From positions 35,416,639 to 35,480,638 of the forward strand of contig OY978530.1 of assembly GCA_963854835.1 (NCBI GenBank): DNA of 64,000 nt. The letters run 5' to 3'. Positions 23,281 to 34,324 of the stretch are shown piece after piece. Every line of letters starts with the position of its first letter. Position 1 is the first letter of the stretch. Source of the stretch: Megamerina dolium. Taxonomy: Eukaryota > Arthropoda > Insecta > Diptera > Megamerinidae. The position numbers and the translations under genes are program-made. The notes beneath the pieces were generated by a model. The model was not told where the DNA came from. It saw only the letters and a program-made list of their open reading frames with translations, and made no database searches.

Positions 23281-24350
23281 CAAATCTTTTCATGATTGTT
23301 ATTCTGTGAGATTGTTATACTCTTTTTCAAGAAACATATTCCCTCTCTCCTACTCTTAAATTGTAATATTTTAAGTCTTATTTTTTAATATACTTCTAAG
23401 TTTGGTTTGAAGTTTTCCTTTATCTCTTTATTTTTATTACTTATTATTATATTTTTTTTTAATAATATATTTTATTTTATTATTATTTTATTTTATTGTT
23501 ATTGAGATTAGGGGTGGGTGGGCAAACTGGCATCACCGAGTTTGGTAGTTCCCTTCTCATTTCTTCCATTCCCCACTTTTCTCTCTCTTGCTCTCTTTCA
23601 TTTTACATATTTTCCATTTTGGAAAATACATTACTTAATTATTGATCTCTCCCAAGTGGTAGCAGTGCGCGCTCTGTTCAATTTTTCCTTTTCTCGTTAA
23701 TAATTCCCATCACTTAAATTATTCATTTTCTATAACTTTTTTTAAAGTTTTTAAATTGCTTTGAATTAACAATTGTAATAAATTAAATAAATATTGTGAC
23801 ATTAATTAAAATCCGAAGTGTGTGCTTAATTTATTTATTATTTTTATTGTGCCTCAAAAATATGGGCAAAGGAGACAACCACATCATATCGCATGCATCA
23901 GCATCCAGCACAACAACAACAACTTCAGGCAAGCCTCATCACAACAAGCGGCCGGTGGGCCGCTCTACGTATGCCTTCTTGTTGATTCTATTTTTATTAA
24001 TGCGAGTACGTGTGTGTGTGTGGTCAAGCAAGTGTGCAGATATGTGGCAGTGTGTATGTGCGGGTGTGCGGACGGTCAGGTGTATTTGCACATCTGCATT
24101 TTTGCAGGGTTAGAATATGCGCAATACAGCTGTAACACTATATAGGGCGCTAGTCTCAATCTGACCAATACCGCCAGTGCGTTACATCCTGCTTGAGGGA
24201 TCCTGATAATTACCAGAACACTACGGATATAGACCTCGGAGTCGATAAAATCTTTCCCCCAACCGAGTTATGCATTTCCATGACTACTGGGTAGTTTGCA
24301 GTCGAAGGTTTATATTGGCTGTATTTTAACGGAGCCTCTCTGATACCTAT
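23281..24350. other. Non-coding part of the duplicated segment (LTR/leader candidates)
   Basis: T-rich and AT-rich sequence, then a mixed block with CT-rich runs (23570-23610) and a GT-rich run (24008-24060). It is conserved with the inverted copy at 55900-56970. It may contain the Gypsy 3' LTR and the 5' leader of the LINE, but no terminal repeat pair is visible. Open frames at 23518-23700 and 23796-24145 have low-complexity composition and look fortuitous. Confidence 0.45.
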
Positions 24351-25395
24351 TCGCCTCAGAAAGTAATTTTCCAAAGTATCGAGCTCTACTCCGCATGATC
24401 TCCGAGTCCCTCATAATTAGAACTCGACGCCTGATACGTAGGGTAAGCGGTCGCGTATGAACGTATGGGAGCACTCCAGTTCTGTCCACTAAACCACTGG
24501 AATCGAAGAAATCAGCGCAAGTCACCAAAAGTTCCGTAACCACCATATCAAGACCCGTTGCTGCTAGGGCGCTCACAAAGGCTGCGACTCCGGGTTAAGC
24601 AGCCACATCCCCTTTGGACTTAGCTCCATCAACCTCTGCTGAAACTTTTATTTGAGGGCTCGCGCTAAATCAATTAGCGGGTCTCTTCCTATACATGGGG
24701 AAAGACGAGCCGCATTCGGAATTACTAAAAAGCTCGGTGGCGTCCCGCATCAGAGCTCTCAGTGAGAGAAAAAGAATATCTGGAGTGGGCAAGAAGCATT
24801 ATCTCTGTGGTCCGTTCTTCTGGACTTGCGTCCAACCGGTAACGCTCGCAAGAAGAGCAGCTATCTAAGCTAAAAAAGGCTAAGACTACGGCTTCGATCA
24901 CCTGCAACAGTGAAGTTAATTCAAAGAAGTTAGCAAAGAACCACCTTATCAATGCCGTCGTTGATAGGAACCATGAAGATGGAGCACTGCCATTTGAGCA
25001 ATGGCCTCTAGTGGAGATGAGTTTCCTTCGAATATACAAGCATATCTTGGCGAAAAGCCCTGGCTCCGTCGTTTGCTGCAGAGATGCTGAATGACATCAA
25101 GGACGCATCAAAATAATGTCTTGCGCGGACCAGCGTCCGGCAGATCTCTTGAAGAGGCCGTCGCGAATGTTGGGGAGGTCTGACCTAACGCACGGCTTGA
25201 GGCCGTTTCTAGGTACCAGATCCCCAATAGACCCAGGTTACGCCCCTAAATTCCAGCAAAGCCGTCAGATCCTAATGAGATCTTAGACCATATACTGCTC
25301 GACAACTCTATCCAACCAACAGACGATTGGAAGGTAGTGAATGGAGTGATAAGCTATGGCTTCTCCCAAATCACCCTGAAAATCTATAAGAAAGG
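24350..25395 (+). pseudogene. LINE ORF1 (DUF4780-like)
   Basis: Plus-strand reading with several stops and frameshifts. A Ser/Thr/Ala-rich first part is followed by the conserved block: INAVVDRNHEDGALPFEQW, LVEMSFLRIYKHILAKSPG, a CCRDAE segment, IKIMSCADQRPADLLK, and later VVNGVISYGFSQITLKIYKK. This arrangement is typical of DUF4780 proteins in insect retrotransposon ORF1. Its job would be RNA binding. The copy cannot be translated intact. Minus-strand frames across it (24310-24576, 24725-25039) are shadows. Confidence 0.7.
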
Positions 25396-25629
25396 CGCAT
25401 AAGGTTCAAAACCAGGGGATACGAAAGAAAGTTCGGTCCCGGTGGAGGACATGTCGTGTGAAGGAGACATCGATACGATGTCAACGTCTGATATGGTTGG
25501 CGGCCTCTTTCGAAATGTAGAAGTCGGCACAGCAGATGAGGACGACCTACTATGCTGTGACATCGAAGTCACCGATACGACGGTGACCGAGGCGTCTGTA
25601 TTAAATACTGCAAATGAAGATGCTCGGGG

Positions 25630-26130
25630 TGGTCCAGATAATCTGCACCACTCTAAAGCAGCTTTCACTGCTCTTGTCCTTCGCGCAAGCGATAAAGCGG
25701 AGGACATCATTCTAATTCAGGAACCGTGGGTCCTGGATGACTAGGTTCGAGGACTAATCTTCCCAAACTATGCATTATACTACGTTCAAAATGCAGGTAA
25801 TCCTCGATAATGTATTTTAGTGAAGAAATGCTACGAAGCATTCCCACTATCTGATTAGAGTGACAAGGATACTGTGACCATTGCGTTAGACCATCAATCC
25901 CGTATATATCACACGATCACACTGAGCCTCACCGCACCCCATAATAACGAAAGCGGTTCGGGAGGCGGAGAAACGCGAAGCGAATCTGGTTATGGAAGCC
26001 GACGCCAATGCACACCTTTATATCTGGGGCAGCACAGACATCAACGGTCGTCACTTTTTGAATATATTATTAGTTATAACTTGACTCTCTCAAAAATGAG
26101 TTCAATACCGGCCTGTAATAAGGAGTAGGT
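25630..26130 (+). pseudogene. LINE endonuclease, N-terminal part
   Basis: The frame to 25741 ends with LHHSKAAFTALVLRASDKAEDIILIQEPWVLDD, matching the start of the APE-like endonuclease (substrate Asn/His region and the catalytic Glu in IQEPW). A stop follows at once; then FPNYALYYVQNAG and VTIALDHQSRIYHTITLSLTAPHN are readable in nearby frames. The remainder is not recognisable. Confidence 0.75.
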
Positions 26131-26579
26131 TTTAGATATCAGTTTTAAAAACGATTCTTCGGACTCTTTAGTTAGGGAATGAAGGGTTGACAAAGAACAC
26201 TCTTTCTCGGAACATAGGTATGTAAGCTTCCGCCTAGATATAAGGCCATAAAAGCAGATACCTTTTTCAAATAGAAAACGCATTAATTGGGATAAGTATA
26301 GGGCCACCCTAAATATTGGGTACCTATTAGTATCTATTAGTATTTGTGATTAAGGCCACATAACAGGCGAAGTGCTTGTGTATAACTCTAGATAGAAAAC
26401 TTAGTTTAAAACCAAACACGGAGGAAGGGGAGACAGCGTAAATCTACAGCGGTACTCTATTCCTGAAGAAAGCCATAGGTGAAAGATGGAGGATGAGTCC
26501 TACAATTGTAAAATGGTTATACTGCGCTGTCGTCAGACCAATCCTTTTTTAAGGAGTGCTAGTCTGGTGGGAATCCTTA

Positions 26580-27760
26580 ATTAAGGAGATACACAGACGG
26601 CTAATGGATAAGGTTTAAAGGACGTTTGCGGTGTTGACAACAGGTGCTCTAAGAACCACGCCATGTAAAGCACTCTACTCGTTATATAACAAGCAGAGTG
26701 CGCTTATATCAGCAATTAGACTAAACATGGTTTCACGCTGGGCTCAACCAGGTTTCGGGCATTCAAAGATCCTGGGAGAGTGCGCTACAACTCCGGATGC
26801 CACCGACTATACCATTCCCATACCATGCTTTGAGAATAAATACTAAACTCATATTCCCTCAAGGGAATAGAATAGGGGTATTGTCAATGAAATTGGAGTT
26901 TACTCGGTACAACTGTACACATGCAGTTCCAAATTGGAGGGTAAGGTAGGAGGTGGCGTCTATTCTGATTCCTTACGTGTTAAGCTTAAGTTCCGATTAC
27001 CCGACTTTTGCAGCGTTTTCCAAGCTCAGATTATTGCTACAAAGGAGGCGGCAATGTGGCTTTTGCTGTAATACAATATCTTTCCAAGATATTTATATCT
27101 ACACCGATATTCAAGCCACCATTAAATCTCTAGCAGGAACTTTCGCCAAATCGGCACTTGCCCTTCAATGCCGCTCAGCTCTTAACGAGCTAGTGGAGCG
27201 TACAATGTACACATTGTATGGCTACTGGGGCATAGGGATATTCCAGGGAATTGTGAAGCAGATAAACTGGCGAGATCGGGCACTAGGTTGCCAGAGATCT
27301 ATCCATCTCATCAATCAAGAATTCCGCATGCAATATGTAGGCTCTTCGTCACACAACATTTTCTCACTATAGCGAACAGAAGATGGCGGCATTAGAGCTC
27401 TTGTGTGGCCTCTAGGAAAATCTGACCAACTCTTGACATGCATGATACCAGGCTTGGTTTACCAGCCAACAATTTTTGTCGCAGCTGCCAAGACGAGGAA
27501 GGGGAGAAAACTGCTTTCCCACTTCCTTTGTAAATGCCCCGCCTTGGCACGCAGAAGGCATACCTTATTGGGAGTGCCTTTTTCAGGGATACTACTGAGC
27601 TAGCACCCGTGGATGTCAGGGACATTTCTATATTCAGTAGGAAATCTCAATTGTTCCGTTTGACAGAAGAAACAGGATAGAAAGCATCATTGATGAACGG
27701 GAACACAATGGGCCAATTTTGGCCTTTGGAGGGCGGCCGCATAACCTAACCTAACCTGAC
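26580..27760 (+). pseudogene. LINE RT end, RNase H and C-terminal cysteine motif
   Basis: 26631-26846 reads TTGALRTTPCKALYSL, the conserved segment after the RT domain in these LINEs. RNase H appears at about 27080-27310 (IYIYTDIQATIKSLA with the expected Asp, then ALNELVE and GYWGIGIFQG). 27440-27600 reads FLCKCPALARRRHTLLGVPF, the usual cysteine/histidine C-terminal motif. Frameshifts separate the blocks. The RT catalytic region itself is lost or unrecognisable. Confidence 0.75.
27742..27757 (+). repeat. Three AACCT units at the LINE 3' end
   Basis: TAACCTAACCTAACCT. AACCT is a rotation of CCTAA, the complement of the TTAGG unit of many insect telomeres. The run sits where the LINE is judged to end. 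Confidence 0.8.
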
Positions 27761-27849
27761 ATGTGTGTATAAATGTGTTGATATTTTTCAAGGGTTGTAC
27801 TTTTATAAATGTAATACTAAATCTTTAAGAAGTAATAGTTTCTCCTTAT

Positions 27850-28510
27850 GATGGCGAAATCGTCCCGATGAGGCATTATAGTAGGTAGCTGTTCTTGTCG
27901 TCCAAGTCATCGTAGCATGTGGTCATTAGCGATAATTCGTAGAACTCCGATATGGAACTAATGCAGAGACGTAGTATGTCCCAAAAGGTTGTTGTCGTAT
28001 GTGATGTCTTCGTATGTGATGGCGTAGGCTGTAATTCCCTTCTTCTCGATAATGATGTATGGGCCATCTTGTTTAGGTATGAACTTCATGATGTTCATAG
28101 CAACTCGTAGGTCATGTACTTTCCATAACAAAAGTGATGCTCGTTGCTCACTAAGGTGGCTAATTCTGCTTTTATTTCTTTCTACCGGATTGGCTTGTGG
28201 AAGATACACTGCCGTAAAGATTTGGTCGATTTTTATGAAACGAATTGTACTCCATTATCGTTGATGATCTTTTTCGAAACGCTATACCGCAAAAATACGT
28301 CCTTAATTAATGTTTTGGCTCAATTTTCGGCAGTAGATTCTACCATCGAAAATAGAGACTATCCAGCGACTGGCAACATCTTCAGCAATAAAAATTCACT
28401 GTTGTCCATCAACATCAACAGGTAATGGACCAAACAGATAGATTGCAATTGTTTCAAAACGCTTCTTACTAGACACTGCTTGATATAACTTCATAGATTT
28501 TAAGGGACAC
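27850..28510 (-). pseudogene. Decayed Gypsy integrase (G3)
   Basis: Minus strand. The clearest block is YLPQANPVER at about 28205-28175, the end of the integrase core seen in many insect Gypsy elements, followed by SEQRASLLLWK and FIPKQDGPYIIIEKKG (C-terminal domain). Upstream, 28510-28215 reads with frameshifts through IFIAEDVASRW (first catalytic Asp region) and a segment like IINDNGVQF. No RT or LTR is recognised nearby. Non-functional. Confidence 0.75.
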
Positions 28511-29811
28511 AACTAGTTTGACCGCCTGAAAAAATGTGATTTTTGTGAATTGTTTAAAAAAAAAGTATTGCATCGAATGTTTTAAAATTATGCAGATATA
28601 TTTGTGCATAAATAATGAATACAAAGTAATTTTTTCAAATGAAAATATTCGATTTTCAGCAAGTTATCCACCATCTCCTGAATCTTCAAAAAAAAAAGTT
28701 TTCCCACTGCTGCAGTGATTGTAGCCTTCGCAGTGCCTGAAATCAAAAAAACCAAAAATTTTATTAAACTAGGTTATATTTCCTATACAATGGCCCTCGA
28801 TTGTAAAAAAAAAAAAATGAAATGCAACAGAATGGCGGTTTTTTGAAAAAAAAATTAAAATCTTGCTGAAAAATCTGATGGTTTCTGGCCTGGCATAATT
28901 ATATTTTTCATCCAATCATAAAACTGGAGGGTCATTGTATGGAAAAACAAATACAAAATAAGCTGAAAGAAGACCCAAGTCTATCGGATGATTTGTTATC
29001 AAGTTACAGCTACAGCAAATTTGAAAAATTTAGTTTTAGAAAAAACGCGTTTAAAGGTAAAAGTACTGATTTCATTGTTCATTGCAGCTGTTCTGTAGAA
29101 GGCTGCAACTCAGAATCTATTTGAAATTTTCACTTGAAATTTTCAAAATTTCAAACTAGTTGTGCCCCATAAATTCATGGCCTTTTACAGTGTACAAATT
29201 CTTTGAAATGAAGCACAATGTGTTTACGGATGCCAGACCAAAAGTATTGTTCACAGCAGCACTAATTTTATATCGGGATTCGCAGCACTATTTCTATTTC
29301 GGGACTCGCAGAGCTAACTTTCATGACCATATAATAAACTATCATTTTATATTGGAATGTACTAAATCTCGAGATCATATATGAAACTGTAATTCTCTTA
29401 TTCTCTCTGATTTTAGTGATCATACATGCAACTGTAAACTCTCTCATTGCAGTTGACTAAATTTTTACCTATTTCTTTAATTATCTCATTCTTATGTACA
29501 TATAATCATAAGCATAGCCTAACTTTAATATTCTACAACTGTTAAATTCACTTCTACTGCGACCACGAATCAATAAAGTTAACAAACTTTTTTTAAGAGT
29601 TTAATTTTAAATTTGCAAATAGGTGGAGCAAATCAGCTCTTCCTCGAAACAAGTGAGATGTACGATCTATTCCATAGTGTTTCGTTGTGTCTTTATTCTG
29701 GTATTCATTTAAAATCGCTGCTCGATCTTCCTTTAGGACAACTATTTGTGCGGCGTCATTATCTTCGTCGTCATAACAATAAAGTATGCCGTCCTTTACA
29801 GTTGTTTAGGA
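28511..29811. other. Spacer, no recognised gene
   Basis: AT-rich with several A-runs (28554, 28688, 28805). A 61-codon frame at 28939-29124 (MEKQIQNKLKEDPSLSDDLL...) and following readable pieces might be part of an old transposon, but I could not match it to a family. Confidence 0.4.
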
Positions 29812-30046
29812 AGGTAGGGTGCTTTTATAATATTTAGGTGTATATGAGTATGGATTTACTTGTGGTGTGAGGTTGTACTCACTGTGATGGAGAATTCTGT
29901 CGCTGTGGTCGTTACGGTTTTGATATTGGTGCGATTGTTGAAGAGCTGTTGTTGCTGTTGTTGTTGATACAAATCGTTGTTTCTTTTTTTGAATGATTCT
30001 CATAAAATAAGGGTGAATTGGAACCCCACCCTTGGAACTGCTGTGA
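29812..30046 (-). repeat. Dispersed 235-bp repeat R, copy 1
   Basis: This segment shares long runs with 44594-44832, for example GTGAGGTTGTACTCACTGTG, ATACAAATCGTTGTT and TGAATGATTCTCATAAAATA. On the minus strand it starts near GGTGGGGTTCCAATTC and soon reaches CAA-rich sequence, which looks like the leader or gag start of an LTR element. No protein domain is recognised. Confidence 0.75.
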
Positions 30047-31040
30047 CAAGTTTCTTCTTCTTCTTCTCGTTGTTAATTCTATGTTTGTTATCCTCTTACA
30101 CTGAGGGCAAGTGCAAAGAAATGCAAAATGAGACAAAATGCATAAAAGCGACAAATCTCCGCGGCAGCAACACCTTCCTCGTATCTTGTTACACACAATT
30201 GATGAACAATATGTAATTTAGGCCATTTGCATGTTATATATAATATGCACAATTATCTTTAAGCCCTTTCTACTATACACTTTTTCTCCACTGTAACATC
30301 GTTGAAGTTTGTTAACAAACAGAAATTGGTTTTATGAAATTTTTTGAACACAATTATATCATAATTGTTGATGATACATAAAAACAATTATACACACTAT
30401 CTATTGTAAATTGGCAAAATAAAATTGAGCACAGCTTGCCAGCATTTCCGTGCGTCTAATATTATTTTTTCACCTTACGTGCACTTTTCTTCTACATATT
30501 ATTTCATCGATTTCTACACGGTTTCGCTTTCATAGCGCTGATTTCATATTTCACAAGATTTTTATATATCTTATATATGTATATTTGTATTTTTTCTGAT
30601 TCTTGTTATTTGTCTTACCTCAAGCAATCACACATAGGCACTCACAATCAATGTTGAATGCATATACATACGAGTAAAAACTATACCACTCAATTCTTAC
30701 GTCAATTTATTTGATACAAATAAATACAAATTCACATACATGATTTCTACACGGTTCGTTTTCATAACGCTAATTTTATAATATTTCACATTTCTCTTAG
30801 CTCAAACGATATATACATGATTTTTATATACATATATGTAGAAGAGAATTGAAATTTATTTAAGAAAAAAAATGGGTGTTCAGATTTAAGAAAATTCAGG
30901 TGGTATTTACGGTACAGTATCTTAGTTTATATAGAATTTATATAGAATTTAGGCTTATATTTAAGTAGAATTTAAATTTATATTTATTCAAGCACGCTTT
31001 AGATGTAAGTAAAATTTGGTTTATGTGCAAACACGATCTA
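30047..31040. other. AT-rich spacer with an internal 50-bp direct repeat
   Basis: GATTTCTACACGGTTTCG...TTCATA.CGCT at about 30508-30560 recurs at about 30742-30795. No gene is recognised. Confidence 0.5.
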
Positions 31041-31042
31041 TA

Positions 31043-32348
31043 AAGGGTTATCCATTTCGCGGTTTCAAAAGTATAGGGCTAGAATTCGACATCTGTCAAA
31101 CTGAGTTGTTAAAACAATTTCTTTCTTTTTCAGTTCAAAGTCTGACATTTGCGAAAATGGATCGCTTAACTATCGCACAATGCATTAAAATTGTAAAAAC
31201 CTACTACAAAAATGGTGATTCTGCCACAGCCACATATCGTGCTTTAAGAGAATATTATGGTTTACATAATCGTCCAACTACGCAAGCAATTGGCTAAATT
31301 GTGAAGAAATATGCAGAGACTGGATCGGTTACAGATATTGTAAGGCCTGTGCATCATCGTTTCGCTCGTACCACTGAAAATATCGCTGCTGTAAGTGAAA
31401 GTGTTGCCGAAGACCCGAATGTGTCGATTCCTCGTCGTTCTCAGGAATTAGGACTGTCTTACGGGACATTATGGCGTATTTTGCATTTGGATCTACACCT
31501 ACATCCATATAAAATCCAGCTCACACAACAACTGAAGCCAGCTGACCATTCACAACGTCGTAGATACGTCGAATGGGTGCTTGAACAACAGGCGGTGGAC
31601 GGCGATTTTTCGAACAAAATTTTCTTCAGCGATGAAGCACATTTCTCACTCGGTGGGTATGTTAACAAACAAAATTGTCGTATTTGGGGTTCTGAGAATC
31701 CTCAAGTAATTGAAGAGAGGCCACTACATCCACAAAAAGTCACTGCTTGGTGAGCTCTTTGGTCCGGAGGTGTGATTGGACCTTACTTCTTCGAAAACGA
31801 CGATGGAACGATTGTCACCGTCAATTCGGAGCGTTATGGTCATATGATAACAGACTTTTTTTTGCCTGATATTGAAGAATACGACTTAGAGAATATGTGG
31901 TTTCAACAAGACGGTGCCACATGCCACACAACTCGAGCGAATATGGCTTTATTGCAAGAGAAATTTTCTGGCCGCATAATTTCTCGTCGTGGCGATATCA
32001 AGTGGGCACCAAGATCATGCGATTTGACACCGCTTGACTTTTTTTTTGTGGGGCTACGCGAAAGACCGTGTTTATGCAGATGAACCTTTAACTCTTGAGC
32101 ACCTAAAAACCAACATTCGTCACGTTATGGCTGAGATACCGCCCAATATGTGTCAAAAAGTGTTCGAAAATTACCTCAAAAGAATCGATGCTTGCAACAA
32201 TTCGCGTGGTGGTCATTTAAATGATGTAGTATTTCACACATAATGTCAACGTTCAAACTTTATAATAAAAAAGAAATATCATGATAAAAAATATTTTATA
32301 TGTGTTTTATTTACATTTACTTTTGAAACTGCAAAGTGGATAACCCTT
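31043..32348 (+). mobile_element. Tc1/mariner-superfamily transposon T1
   Basis: 1306 bp bounded by inverted repeats that begin AAGGGTTATCCATTTCGCGG on the left and, read in from the right, AAGGGTTATCCACTTTGCAG. TA duplications lie at 31041-31042 and 32349-32350. It contains one transposase gene with three lesions. It is closely related to T2 (42593-43905) and the fragment T3 (60678-60878). Confidence 0.95.
31157..32243 (+). pseudogene. T1 transposase (cut-and-paste, DDD type)
   Basis: Starts at MDRLTIAQ (31157). The N-terminal helix-turn-helix half runs to a TAA at 31295-31297, then reopens (KKYAETGSV). Catalytic motifs: FFSDEAHFS (first Asp), MWFQQDGATCHT (second Asp), and CDLTPLDFF, where the third Asp is 36 or 41 residues after the second depending on which Asp is counted. 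The 41 spacing would match the DD41D (rosa) type. Lesions: TAA at 31295, TGA at 31751-31753, and a 9-T run at 32039-32047 that shifts the frame. The C-terminus resumes in another frame at 32034-32243. Confidence 0.92.
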
Positions 32349-32350
32349 TA

Positions 32351-33059
32351 TTTAAGTAAGATTTTGTTTGTATTTAAGAAGAATTTATATTTATGTATGA
32401 ACGATTTATATTTAGTTATTTAAGAACAATTGAACCGCGAACGACCGTCCCTTTGAAACTATACTTATTGACTGTACAGACTAAAAAACATTTTAACTCA
32501 TAGTGAGCAAGAAAAAGGAACGTTCGATCGTTCTAATTTAAAAAGAAGCGGCGAAAAGTGCCAATTATATGCACATAAAAACATCTCCCGGTTTAACTAT
32601 CTCTCCAACTCTCTTTTATCATTAATGGTATCAATATCATTACCGCCTGAATGTTAGATAATGTCATTAAAAGCGCATGGCGAATGAGGACAATGGCATA
32701 AACAGATGAGAGGAAGAGAGAGAATTAAACGAACCCTGCTGCATCAGCGTCTTGTCATCTACCGCCATCGATGCGAGGTGAGGCAACACATATCGTGCGT
32801 GACTTGCCGTACGCACCGATTCCCGGCTGCCTGCATACTGCAATGTGAATGCCGGCTGACATACAACACATTGATTGGCCACCGTGTGGAACTGGCATGG
32901 TGGTGGAACGACAACGTTGTCGTTCCTCCACCACGTTGCTTGCTGGTTGATTGTGACAGGCTGATGCTGGTCGACGAACTGCTTGCTGGTTCGATGGTGG
33001 GTGGTGGTACTGGGTGGCTGTCGACTGATGTGGGCAGGACGCCGTTACTGACGATGGTT
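32351..33059. other. Spacer between T1 and Bel-Pao P2; possible 3' end of P2
   Basis: No clear gene. The part above about 32.67 kb is less AT-rich and may be the 3' untranslated or LTR part of Bel-Pao P2, but I found no matching terminal repeat at the other end of P2. Frames at 32667-32882 (minus) and 32706-33113 (plus) have no recognised motif. Confidence 0.4.
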
Positions 33060-33129
33060 GGCGTTCTACTTTCTGCTTTGATGTTGGGGGCGGCGCCTAT
33101 ATGTGTGATTTAGCGGTCTCCCTTGGGGT

Positions 33130-33440
33130 GGAACAGCCATGCAATAGAGCGCGGTGCCGACGTCTACAATGTGAACACCGTGCTTCGCTGGTGCAGCGCT
33201 GTAGTTAATGCGAGTGCGCCAAACAATTTAAGCAGTATTTCCGTTTCCGTACAATATCACGGCGATGGTTCGCGTCCATCTTCAAAAAACGCCGAAACCT
33301 TTTTAGCGCGTGTTCCCCGTCGCAGACACGGCAGGCGGCAGGGGTCCCACCATGGCGCGCACTAAGGTCTTCCATCGGATGGCCGGTTATGATGCTGCGC
33401 ACGCGAGCACCCTTGCTCAGGATCGCCGGCATCTGAAAGG
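33130..33440 (-). pseudogene. P2 C-terminal cysteine/histidine region after the integrase end
   Basis: Minus strand, frame 33432-33205: CRVCDGEHALKRFRRFL, then a KYCLNCLAHSH block. After a frame change at about 33200 the text continues CTSEARCSHC and RRHRALLH. This is the full layout of a Bel-Pao nucleocapsid-type cluster (C-x2-C..., C-x2-C-x4-H..., C-x2-C-x4-H...LLH), yet it lies downstream of the integrase tail DUF5641, and P2 already has a cluster between gag and protease. Either the polyprotein has a second cluster at its C-terminus or a second Bel-Pao piece lies here. Confidence 0.7.
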
Positions 33441-33898
33441 GACAGGAGAGGAATATTAGTAGATTCTTGAGTGGTGGTGGCGACAGCAGATGTTGCTGTT
33501 GGTAGAATGACTAATTTTATGACGGGCCGCGTGACCACACCAGAGGCGTTTTGTACGTCCACCACTCGGACGTGCTCGTCTTTCCCTACGCAGACTCGAA
33601 CCACTCTGTCGAGTCTCCACTTATTTAGGGAGAGATTGTCCTTGCGCACCACTACTAAATCGCCGACAGCTATATCGCGGCTTGGATATTTCCACCTGTA
33701 GCGCTTATGTAGCTCCTTGAGGTACTCATCTTTCCATCGATGGCAGAATGCTTGCGAGATAATGCGCATTTTCTGCCACCGATTGATTATGCTCAAGGAC
33801 TGATCTGAGACATTAGGTTCGGCTGGAGCTAGCAATGGTGTACCTATGAGGAAATGGCAGGGGGTTAGTGGGTCGAGATCCGTGGGGTTCTCGGACAT
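33362..33898 (-). pseudogene. P2 integrase C-terminal region (DUF5641-like)
   Basis: 178 open codons, minus strand. LTPCHFLIGTPLL is the core end; RWQKMRIISQAFCHRWKDEYL and YPSRDIAVGDLVVVRKDNL, then WRLDRVVRVCVGKDEHVRVVDV and RPVIKLVIL, are the standard Bel-Pao integrase tail. It probably acts in DNA binding and target choice. The core just upstream (34320-33900) is readable only with frameshifts (HGRPLGSGRKEF near 34050). Confidence 0.88.
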
Positions 33899-34324
33899 TG
33901 GGATGAGAGGGCGCGAATTGAGGCATGACTCGATTCGGGATAAAAGAGTGCTGACATTCTCGAATGTTTATTTATTCGAGGAGGGAGGCCTTCTCAGATG
34001 TGCCTTGAAACTCTTTACGCCCACTTCCCAAAGGCCGCCCATGTGGGGTGCGCCAGCGGAAATAAACTTCCATTGGAGGTTCTAGTGGCTGCAGATGGCT
34101 GCCACATTCGCACTGATGGAACGGAGTAGACACTCCTGTTCTCGTCACAGGATACGTGATGATCCCAGCGGGCATCCTCGCCGTGAAAAGAAGTGGGTAA
34201 GTGCCGCCAAGAAGGTGGCCTCCAGATGTATCGCCTTATTGACGAAGCTCACAAAGACGCAGACATAACCCTTCATTATCCGGCAGGCATGGCCGGAAGA
34301 GGACTTGATATTATGGACTTGATA

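Larger units (their letters stand above)
21455..25285 (+). repeat. Long inverted duplication, copy 1
   Basis: This 3.8-kb segment reappears in opposite orientation at 54965-60690, apart from a Jockey insertion and extra gag sequence there. It spans the dead Gypsy element, a 900-bp non-coding stretch and the ORF1 part of the LINE that follows. Parallel peptides from both copies are identical or differ at two or three residues. Confidence 0.92.
24350..27765 (+). mobile_element. LOA/I-like non-LTR retrotransposon, decayed
   Basis: A plus-strand LINE read by its domains in order: ORF1 (24350-25395), endonuclease start (25640-26000), a decayed RT (only the end recognisable), RNase H (27080-27300) and a cysteine-rich C-terminus (27440-27600). 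The presence of RNase H fits LOA or I-type clades better than Jockey; the clade is inference. The 3' end is close to 27757, where AACCT repeats occur. Only its first 0.95 kb is included in the inverted duplication. Confidence 0.78.

Noticed and set aside
24310..25039. Minus-strand open frames of 88 and 104 codons, also open in the inverted copy at 55.2-55.9 kb
   Set aside because: Conservation is explained by the duplication; the plus strand carries the DUF4780-like ORF1 text here, so these are shadows.
28939..29124. Plus-strand frame MEKQIQNKLKED... and following readable pieces
   Set aside because: It might be an old transposon piece, but no family could be named, so it is only mentioned in the spacer entry.
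32706..33113. 135-codon plus-strand frame with many Val/Leu/Gly residues
   Set aside because: It lies antisense to the end of Bel-Pao P2, with no recognised motif.
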